The translations under genes and the position numbers were made by a program. This document shows, piece after piece, positions 1-5,844 of a DNA stretch of 6,670 nt. The notes under the pieces were generated by a model. That model worked only from the letters and a program-made list of their open reading frames with translations, was not told where the DNA came from and searched no databases. The DNA is from JBGZFC01 sp041846575 (lineage in GTDB: Bacteria > Bacteroidota > Bacteroidia > Bacteroidales > Dysgonomonadaceae). The stretch is from contig JBGZFC010000066.1 of assembly GCA_041846575.1 (NCBI GenBank), positions 1-6,670 on the forward strand, in the 5' to 3' direction. Within the stretch, counting starts at the first letter, position 1. Every line of letters starts with the position of its first letter.

Positions 1-52
1 GAAAAAGTTCAGGAGTATTGCCAGGTTGATTTTTAAATGTTAACTTCGCCAT
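1..52 (-). CDS. 5' end of an unidentified gene, cut by the left window edge
   Basis: An ATG at 52-50 opens a frame that stays open to the window edge and reads MAKLTFKNQPGNTPELF. Seventeen codons are too few to assign a family. The start is supported by a near-perfect Bacteroidota promoter at 75-106, about 16 nt upstream of the ATG once the expected transcription start is allowed for. The stretch encoding FKNQP is identical over 15 bases (23-37) to the beginning of the downstream-transcribed peptide transporter gene (1671-1685), which also begins (M)FKNQP. This could mean a tandem paralogue that has diverged, or it could be chance in AT-rich DNA, because the residues after FKNQP do not match the transporter. 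The gene lies downstream of the transporter on the same strand but is separated from it by a strong terminator, so it is probably an independent transcription unit. Confidence 0.6.
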   Translation of the reverse strand, partial: MAKLTFKNQPGNTPELF

Positions 53-74
53 CGGTTGTTTTTTTTGGAACACT

Positions 75-106
75 CAAATATACAAAATTTGAGAAAAAAT
101 ACCAAA
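75..106 (-). promoter_or_regulatory. Bacteroidota-type promoter for the left-edge gene
   Basis: On the minus strand a -33 box TTTG (106-103) is followed after exactly 20 nt by a -7 box TATATTTG (82-75). This matches the Bacteroides primary-sigma consensus TTTG-N19-21-TAnnTTTG in every fixed position. Transcription would start near 68-70, leaving a leader of about 16-18 nt before the ATG at 52. The -33 box lies inside the sequence transcribed as the T-rich tail of the peptide-transporter terminator, so termination of one unit and initiation of the next are interleaved. Confidence 0.65.
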
Positions 107-137
107 AAAAGGCTGTCCAAAACTTTTCGGACAGCCT
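104..137 (-). terminator. Rho-independent terminator of the peptide transporter gene
   Basis: Perfect 9-bp inverted repeat AGGCTGTCC (110-118) / GGACAGCCT (129-137) with a 10-nt loop that can pair further through AAAA/TTTT. On the minus strand the hairpin is followed directly by a run of T (complement of A104-A110). It begins 27 nt after the transporter stop codon (TAG at 167-165), the usual place for an intrinsic terminator. On the plus strand the hairpin is followed by only a broken T-rich stretch, so it would be weak in that direction. Confidence 0.9.
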
Positions 138-164
138 CTTTGTCTTTTATTGTTATATTATGGA

Positions 165-1688
165 CTATTTTGCAACCTTTTCAAGCCATTTCAGCATTGA
201 TAGCATTATAATCATTGAGATAACGCAAGCTACAACAAAAATCATCCATGTAGCCCATACGGGAATGCTATTGTAGAAAATCACACCGATAAATAGAAGT
301 TGATTTCCTAAAGCAGTAGCACTTAACCATCCTCCTTGCATAATCCCTTGATATTTCGGAGGAGCTACTTTCGATACGAAAGCAATACCCAGAGGCGAAA
401 TAAAGAGTTCCGCAACAGTCAATACAAGATAAGTAACAATCAATAAGAGTGGTGAAACACGCATTTCGTCGGGTAGTCCACCCATTGCTTTTCTGGTTTC
501 AGCATCCGGCAAACCGAAAGAGCCTAAAGCCATAATACCGAAAGCTAAAGCTGCAATTCCCATACCGATTGCAATCTTTTTGGGAGTAGATATTTCCCAT
601 CCTTTGTTGCGCATCCAACCAAATAATCCTATGATTATCGGTGTAAGTGTAACAACAAAAATAGGATTAAATGCTTGAAATACTTCAGCTCCCTCTAATG
701 TGGTGAAGCCGAGGTTAATCTTAATCATTCTTGTATAATCGCTGGCAAAGAGAGTAAGGCTTTGTCCATTTTGGTGGAATGAGAACCAGAAGAAAATAAC
801 AACACCGAAAACTGCAAATAGAGCGTACAAACGTTGTCTAATCTCTTTAATGTCCATTTCAACTTCAGCTGCATTATGTTTTACATCAGCTGATTTTACA
901 GATGGATCGGGTAATTTGCTTCTGTTTGTTAAGAATATTGCCAAAGAAACAATCATAGCGAATATTGCAATACCAAAAGAGTAGTGATAACCTTCAACGA
1001 AGATATTCAAATATTGATTAGCAAAAGCCGTTAAGTCTCCGGTTGTGTCACCAACTTGAGTTGCTAATTCCGAAAGGCGTGTTTGAGCTTCAGGTGTAAT
1101 TGTGCCTTTTAAAAACTGGTTACAAAGAGCAGGAAGGTCGGCATCAAATTTGAATCCGTTATTTTGTACCCACCAGTTTCTTAATCCTACAGCCAAAAGA
1201 GGAGCAAACATAGCACCGATATTAATAAACATGTAGAAAATTTGGAATCCGGTTTCTCGTTTATCGGCATATTTAGGGTTGTCATAAAGTTGACCTACAA
1301 CAGCTTGCAGGTTACCTTTAAACAAACCATTACCAAAAGCAATTGCAAACAGCCCGAAACATGTGTAAGCAAGAATTAGCGGAAAGTTTTCTACCGGAGT
1401 TTTTGTAGGAATGGCTATAAGAACGTAGCCGATTGTCATCAACGCCAAACCTGAAGTGATAGTAGCTTTATACTTTTTTGTTTTGTCGGCAATTAGACCT
1501 CCTACTAAAGCTAACACGTAGATTAATGCATAGAAAACCGAGTAAATAATCGCTCCTTCAGATCCGGAAAATCCGAACTTATTGTTCAGGAATAGAAGCA
1601 AAATTGCCATCATTATGTAGAAGCCGAAACGTTCTCCCATATTGGCAAGTGCTGCGGGGATTAACCCTTTAGGTTGATTTTTAAACAT
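165..1688 (-). CDS. Proton-dependent oligopeptide transporter (POT/PTR2 family, MFS)
   Basis: A 507-residue polytopic inner-membrane protein, within the normal length of bacterial POT transporters, which import di- and tripeptides in symport with protons. Family signatures visible: GERFGFY in helix 1 (residues 18-24), FYMFINIGAM (151-160, the PTR2 signature in helix 5), FWFSFHQNGQS in helix 7 (300-310) and ELFISPLG in helix 10 (427-434). A loop of about 60 residues (roughly 174-232) separates helices 5 and 6. The helix-1 ExxER motif reads NMGER, so its first glutamate is Asn16; the second Glu (19) and Arg20 are kept. The start at ATG 1688 is chosen because the family's N-terminal pattern (short polar lead, then the ERF motif near residue 20) fits it. 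It is transcribed alone: a putative promoter lies at 1728-1757 and a strong terminator follows at 104-137. Family call is secure; the exact peptide substrate is not readable. Confidence 0.95.
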   Translation of the reverse strand: MFKNQPKGLIPAALANMGERFGFYIMMAILLLFLNNKFGFSGSEGAIIYSVFYALIYVLALVGGLIADKTKKYKATITSGLALMTIGYVLIAIPTKTPVENFPLILAYTCFGLFAIAFGNGLFKGNLQAVVGQLYDNPKYADKRETGFQIFYMFINIGAMFAPLLAVGLRNWWVQNNGFKFDADLPALCNQFLKGTITPEAQTRLSELATQVGDTTGDLTAFANQYLNIFVEGYHYSFGIAIFAMIVSLAIFLTNRSKLPDPSVKSADVKHNAAEVEMDIKEIRQRLYALFAVFGVVIFFWFSFHQNGQSLTLFASDYTRMIKINLGFTTLEGAEVFQAFNPIFVVTLTPIIIGLFGWMRNKGWEISTPKKIAIGMGIAALAFGIMALGSFGLPDAETRKAMGGLPDEMRVSPLLLIVTYLVLTVAELFISPLGIAFVSKVAPPKYQGIMQGGWLSATALGNQLLFIGVIFYNSIPVWATWMIFVVACVISMIIMLSMLKWLEKVAK

Positions 1689-1727
1689 AAATTAATATTT
1701 TTAGTCTGTTAATAAAATTTCAATTCG

Positions 1728-1757
1728 CAAATATACATAAATTATTGACAAATCCAA
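1728..1757 (-). promoter_or_regulatory. Putative promoter of the peptide transporter gene
   Basis: On the minus strand a perfect -7 box TATATTTG (1735-1728) is preceded by TTGG (1757-1754) at 18 nt, or by ATTG (1758-1755) at 19 nt, an imperfect -33 match. The predicted start near 1721 would give an A/T-rich leader of about 33 nt. The -7 octamer is the same as that of the left-edge gene. A perfect TTTG exists closer in (1753-1750), but at 14 nt spacing it is too near to serve as the -33 box. Confidence 0.5.
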
Positions 1758-1807
1758 TACCTTGCAAATTGTAATGTTAATTTTTATTCGATATAGCTCA
1801 CGTTGTC

Positions 1808-1857
1808 CGGATTTGTAGTCCCTGCTTTTAATATTTTCGGCGAGATTACAAATACCG
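1808..1857. repeat. Imperfect REP-like inverted repeat in the divergent intergenic region
   Basis: Left arm CGGATTTGTAGTC (1808-1820) pairs with right arm GATTACAAATACCG (1844-1857): 13 pairs with one G-T wobble and one bulged A (1854), around a 23-nt loop. The arm type, centred on GGATTTGTA / TACAAAT, resembles short palindromic elements associated with REP-type tyrosine transposases in Bacteroidota; that comparison is from memory, not a search. It has no T-run after either arm and sits between two divergent starts, so it is not a terminator for either flanking gene. Its G+C is higher than the surrounding A/T-rich spacer, which favours an inserted or conserved element over background. It could also be a binding site or a 5' structure. 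No transposase gene is present in the window. Confidence 0.45.
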
Positions 1858-1914
1858 CTAATCAATAGAAAAAGTAAATATTTAATTTGCAAAACAAAGA
1901 AAAAAATAAATTTT

Positions 1915-1946
1915 ATTGCTCAATACAATATTATTACCTAAATTTA
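1915..1946 (+). promoter_or_regulatory. Possible promoter of the DAHP synthase/chorismate mutase gene
   Basis: ATTG (1915-1918), 20 nt, then TAAATTTA (1939-1946) resembles TTTG-N20-TAnnTTTG with one mismatch in each box. It would start transcription near 1953 and leave a leader of about 22 nt before the ATG at 1975. The spacer is extremely A/T rich, so a chance match is quite possible; spacing and position are the main support. Confidence 0.3.
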
Positions 1947-1974
1947 CTTATTGATATAAAAACAGCATTTTTAC

Positions 1975-3054
1975 ATGGAGTTTGAATCGATATTATTGCC
2001 CGGAGTTAGTGATAAACGACCTCTCGTTATTGCCGGACCGTGCAGTGCTGAAACCGAAGAGCAATTACTTCAAACAGCTCATCAGTTGGCAGCTGACGGA
2101 GTAAAAATATACAGAGCCGGGGTTTGGAAACCGAGAACAAAACCTGGAGGATTTGAAGGGGTCGGAAGCAAGGCTTTTAAGTGGTTGAAGCGAGTGAAAG
2201 AGGAGACAAACATGTATCTTGCAACGGAGGTTGCCACTCCAAGGCATGTGAAAGAGGCTCTTGATAATAACATTGATATGTTGTGGATTGGCACACGTAC
2301 TACTGCGAACCCGTTTGCAGTACAGGCAATAGCAAATGCATTGAAAAACGTTGATATACCTGTTTTGATAAAAAATCCGATTAATCCGGATGTGGAACTA
2401 TGGATTGGAGCAATAGAGAGATTTTATAATGCGGGAATAAAAAAAATTGGAGTAATTCATCGGGGTTTTAGTTCGACAGACAAAAAAAACTTTCGTAATC
2501 CACCTCAATGGCAGATACCGATTGAGTTGAAACGTCGCTTACCGTCACTTCCCGTTATTTGCGACCCGAGCCATATAGGTGGCAGAAGAGATCTTATCTT
2601 TAATCTTAGTCAGCAAGCTATGGATATGAATTATATGGGACTTATTGTTGAAGTGCATTGCAATCCGGACGAGGCGTGGAGCGATAAAAAGCAACAAATT
2701 ACTCCCAAATCATTAAAGCGGATTTTAGATTCTATTGTTATTCGCGATACGATGCATACAACTGAAAGCTTGTTTGTTTTACGTTCGCAAATTGATGTGT
2801 TAGATAGTGAGTTGTTGCAACTTCTTTCTCGCCGAATGTCCGTGTCTCGTGAAATAGGTAAGTATAAGATGGAAACCGGTATGCCTATTTTGCAAACTCA
2901 ACGCTACGACCATATTCTTACCGATAGGACAAAACAGGGCGAGGATATGGATTTCTCGGAAGACTTTATACAACAGATATGGAGTGCGATTCATGCCGAA
3001 TCTGTTCGTCAACAGATGGCTGTAATGGAAAAAGAAAAAAACGAGAAAAAGTAA
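1975..3054 (+). CDS. Bifunctional 3-deoxy-7-phosphoheptulonate synthase / chorismate mutase (type II)
   Basis: A 359-residue cytosolic fusion of two shikimate-pathway enzymes. Residues 1 to about 255 form a class-I DAHP synthase barrel that condenses phosphoenolpyruvate with erythrose 4-phosphate: GPCSAE (21-26), the E4P-binding KPRT (52-55), KNPIN (133-137), HRGF (162-165) and CDPSHIGG (196-203). The four metal ligands are in place: Cys23, His200, Glu226 and Asp237. Residues about 262-347 form an AroQ-type chorismate mutase converting chorismate to prephenate. It aligns without gaps to the E. coli domain as I recall it (offset 259), keeping Arg11 (Arg270), Arg28 (Arg287), Lys39 (Lys298), Arg51 (Arg310), Ser84 (Ser343) and Gln88 (Gln347), while Glu52 is Tyr311. 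There is no N-terminal ACT/ferredoxin-like regulatory domain, which fits this fusion subfamily, where the mutase domain mediates feedback (known for the Porphyromonas enzyme, inhibited by prephenate). No recognisable Shine-Dalgarno precedes the ATG. No other aromatic-pathway gene adjoins it. Confidence 0.96.
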   Translation: MEFESILLPGVSDKRPLVIAGPCSAETEEQLLQTAHQLAADGVKIYRAGVWKPRTKPGGFEGVGSKAFKWLKRVKEETNMYLATEVATPRHVKEALDNNIDMLWIGTRTTANPFAVQAIANALKNVDIPVLIKNPINPDVELWIGAIERFYNAGIKKIGVIHRGFSSTDKKNFRNPPQWQIPIELKRRLPSLPVICDPSHIGGRRDLIFNLSQQAMDMNYMGLIVEVHCNPDEAWSDKKQQITPKSLKRILDSIVIRDTMHTTESLFVLRSQIDVLDSELLQLLSRRMSVSREIGKYKMETGMPILQTQRYDHILTDRTKQGEDMDFSEDFIQQIWSAIHAESVRQQMAVMEKEKNEKK

Positions 3055-3216
3055 TCTGAATAACCATTTAGTTCTGCTTTTATGTTTCGTTGAATTATAA
3101 TTTAATACATGCACAAATTTATCTTAGCTATCAAAGAGAGGATATTACTGACACTCTTAGTTGCAAAAAATTAAGAAAATAGAGGTTGTTTAATATAACA
3201 AAAAAGCTCTTTTTAA

Positions 3217-5841
3217 TTAAAACTTGTATTTTACTGACAGTATAAACATCCTTGGTTGCAAGTTATACGAATAGTCATATTTATCTAATCCATTGTAGAT
3301 GAGATAATAATATTTATGTTCGTTAAAAAGATTGGTTGCGGAAAAATTAAATTCTACAATAGGTAATCTATAGGTGACTCCTAAATCGGCAAAAAACATT
3401 TTAACCGAATTTCTATCACCAATTTCATTAAAGGAATGTTCTATTTTGCCATTAATCTCCCATTTCTTGCCTATCAAATAAAAAGCAGACAATTGTTGCA
3501 TTACCTGCCATATTGATGTGCGAAATAGCTGATTTTGCCCTTTGATTTCTGTTATGCGATTGCTTCCAATTACCTGATATGTAATTGAACCAGCATCTGA
3601 TATTTTTGTAGTAAAATTTGGCATAAATATCCAACCCGATGTATGAAAGGGAAACAAAACATTCTGCTGATAACGTTCTCCGTATATGGAATTGTAACTA
3701 GTACTCAAAGATATATTTGTACGTAGTTCTGAAAAATATTTTCCTATGTATCCTGTCCATATCAACGAATTGGATTGCGTTTCCATTTTTTTGTTTCCAA
3801 CAACAGATTCGTTTCCAATAAAGTGCTGCGTAACTATTACATTTCGTACAAAAGAGCTGTACACTATCGAAGAATTCAAAAAAAGATTTATCAGAGGATT
3901 TCTGTATTGAAAGCCTGCATTAAAAGACTGTCGTTTGTTGTGTGGCAATATTGCTGTTTTTTTACTAAAATTTCGATATGCAGACATAAAATAAACATCC
4001 GTAAAATCTAAAATATCTCCAACTGTTTGGTTATAGTTATAGCCCGCTTTTACAATAAGCATAGGGCTGAGCCGATAATTTAACCGAAGGGACGGATTCA
4101 GAAAGAAAAAATTAGGTATATCTTTTTTATGGTTATATAAAATCAAACCGTTTGTTCTAAAAAAATGTTTTTGCAATGAAATGTCTGCATTCAACGTTAA
4201 TCTGTCTTTTCTATACATATAAGAAGGAATAAGCTCCAGCACCACATAATTGGAAGAAACATCTGAACGCACACTATCTGTAAAAACAGGATGAAACATT
4301 TGAGATTTAAATCTGTCAAAAAAAGTTTCTATCACTCCTTTTATTAATATAAAGTTGGAGTTGTTCCATTCAAAACTGTAATAAGTACTATTTCTTGTGT
4401 AAAACTCCGATAGTTTTACATATTGCGATTGTTCTTTCGATATCGTATCCACCAATACGGAAAGATGTTGTGGTTGATAAGAGTAAACCACAAACGAGGT
4501 AAAGTTCCAAATGCGGTTACCCCATTTCTTTACATATTGTAAATTGTTTTTTATCAGACATGCCGGCAAATCAAAATTCTGCCTAACACCCATGTTATTA
4601 ACTGTATTTGAAGACAATGATTTACTCCAACTGCCATTCCATGAAGATACATTATTAAGATAATGATGCGGACTATTGTCGATATAAGTTATTGCAGCAT
4701 CTACCATATTTGTGCGAAGAGAAAGCGAATTTATTTCATTAATCTTTAAAACTCCGTCAGGCAAAAGATATTCACTTTTACGTGAACTGTTTTCTTTTAA
4801 GGCATCGTTCAAATACTGAATGTTTATCCGCAGCTGACTCGTTTCTCCTGTTTTCCATAAATTGTTTGCCGAAGCGACGTGCGACTTATTGAAAAGATAA
4901 CGTTTTTTCTCCAATGGGGGATAGCTTAGAGAAAGAGCATTTAATAATTTTTTTTGGGAAAATGAAGAAACATCTTGAAAATCTACTCTGGATAGAGATT
5001 GAGATGTTATCTCAGCTCCAATATCCTTTGAAGTATTGTTGGTTTTATACATGACTATGGATTGTTGTTTTCTTTCGGCACTCATAGCAAACACTTCCGC
5101 CAACCACAACATTTCGTTGGAATAACCTGTTCCCAAAACAACACTGCCAACAGGTCGTGATAATTTGTCTTTTTTCAATCGTAGGTTTACCGCTGCTTTA
5201 TCACTCGCAACAGCATCTTTCAATGTTTGTATAGGTTGATGATTTTCTATAATTTCCACATTTTGTACCGCATCCACGGGAACGTTATTTGTAGCGATAC
5301 CATACTGACGCTCTAACAAGTCCAACCCTTCAATGTAGAACTTATTGATGGCTTCTCCTTGATATTTTATTTCACCACCTTCGCACACCTCTACTCCGGG
5401 AAGTTTTTTCAGCAAATCGCCAATGGTTTTGTCGCTTGCACTTTTAAACGCGTCAACACTATACACCAATGTATCCTCTCTATTCCACATAGGACGTGAC
5501 TTTACCACCACTTCACGCATTTTAATTTCGCCAAAAGACATCTCAATAAATATGCGCTGGGTGCGGTTTTCTATTTCTCGCTTTTTATCTTCGTAGCCCA
5601 ACATTCGGGCGTGTAGTATTAGTTTTTCCTCATTACTTTTGATATTTATACTAAAACTTCCATCTTTTTTGGAAATAGCATACGTTATTATTTCCCCTTG
5701 GGCATCGAGTAAAGTTACAACAACGCCGTCAATCTGTTTCTTGTCTGCTTTGTCGGTTATCCAACCACTTATGATTGATTGTGCGTTAAGACCGATAACC
5801 ATTGACAGAAAACATAAGAGGAGAAAACAACACCTTTTCAT
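3217..5841 (-). CDS. TonB-dependent-receptor-like outer-membrane beta-barrel protein with carboxypeptidase-regulatory-like domain
   Basis: An 874-residue predicted outer-membrane protein. Residues 1-21 are a Sec signal peptide (KR, hydrophobic core, cleavage after NAQ). Residues about 22-105 form a beta-sandwich carboxypeptidase-regulatory-like domain (ISGWITDKADKKQIDGVVV, then DGSFSI and MLGYE), as found at the front of many Bacteroidota TonB receptors. Residues about 108-225 resemble a plug domain: REVVVKSRP, TIGDLLKKLPGVEV, IKYQGEAINKFYIEGLDLL, VQNVEIIENHQP. The remainder, about 650 residues, shows alternating aromatic/polar beta-strand pattern and ends in SVKYKF, a terminal Phe typical of barrel-assembly signals. 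It begins 3 nt after the stop of the GLPGLI-family gene (TAG AGT ATG), with no Shine-Dalgarno, so translation is probably coupled and transcription shared. The ligand is unknown; true TonB-dependent transport is inferred from family only. The barrel is at the short end for SusC-type receptors and no SusD partner is present. Confidence 0.88.
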   Translation of the reverse strand: MKRCCFLLLCFLSMVIGLNAQSIISGWITDKADKKQIDGVVVTLLDAQGEIITYAISKKDGSFSINIKSNEEKLILHARMLGYEDKKREIENRTQRIFIEMSFGEIKMREVVVKSRPMWNREDTLVYSVDAFKSASDKTIGDLLKKLPGVEVCEGGEIKYQGEAINKFYIEGLDLLERQYGIATNNVPVDAVQNVEIIENHQPIQTLKDAVASDKAAVNLRLKKDKLSRPVGSVVLGTGYSNEMLWLAEVFAMSAERKQQSIVMYKTNNTSKDIGAEITSQSLSRVDFQDVSSFSQKKLLNALSLSYPPLEKKRYLFNKSHVASANNLWKTGETSQLRINIQYLNDALKENSSRKSEYLLPDGVLKINEINSLSLRTNMVDAAITYIDNSPHHYLNNVSSWNGSWSKSLSSNTVNNMGVRQNFDLPACLIKNNLQYVKKWGNRIWNFTSFVVYSYQPQHLSVLVDTISKEQSQYVKLSEFYTRNSTYYSFEWNNSNFILIKGVIETFFDRFKSQMFHPVFTDSVRSDVSSNYVVLELIPSYMYRKDRLTLNADISLQKHFFRTNGLILYNHKKDIPNFFFLNPSLRLNYRLSPMLIVKAGYNYNQTVGDILDFTDVYFMSAYRNFSKKTAILPHNKRQSFNAGFQYRNPLINLFLNSSIVYSSFVRNVIVTQHFIGNESVVGNKKMETQSNSLIWTGYIGKYFSELRTNISLSTSYNSIYGERYQQNVLFPFHTSGWIFMPNFTTKISDAGSITYQVIGSNRITEIKGQNQLFRTSIWQVMQQLSAFYLIGKKWEINGKIEHSFNEIGDRNSVKMFFADLGVTYRLPIVEFNFSATNLFNEHKYYYLIYNGLDKYDYSYNLQPRMFILSVKYKF

Positions 5842-5844
5842 ACT

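Noticed and set aside
37..276. Plus-strand open frame of 79 codons at the left end
   Set aside because: It crosses the promoter, the terminator hairpin and the 3' end of the transporter on the opposite strand, and has no family features.
1701..1892. Minus-strand 63-codon open frame between the transporter and the aro gene
   Set aside because: It spans the transporter's predicted promoter and the palindromic element, has rare-looking composition with no recognisable motif beyond a short hydrophobic start, and ends just before the transporter start. Most likely chance in A/T-rich DNA.
3186..3214. Possible bidirectional terminator between the convergent genes (TTGTT/AACAA stem and the AAAAAGCTCTTTTT stretch)
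   Set aside because: The stems are 5 bp, almost all A-T, and lack a following T-run in a consistent direction. The 162-bp gap (3055-3216) holds no convincing terminator or small gene.
3775..4011. Plus-strand open frame opposite the TonB-receptor-like gene
   Set aside because: It is an antisense shadow of a well-supported beta-barrel coding region and has no independent start signal or motif.
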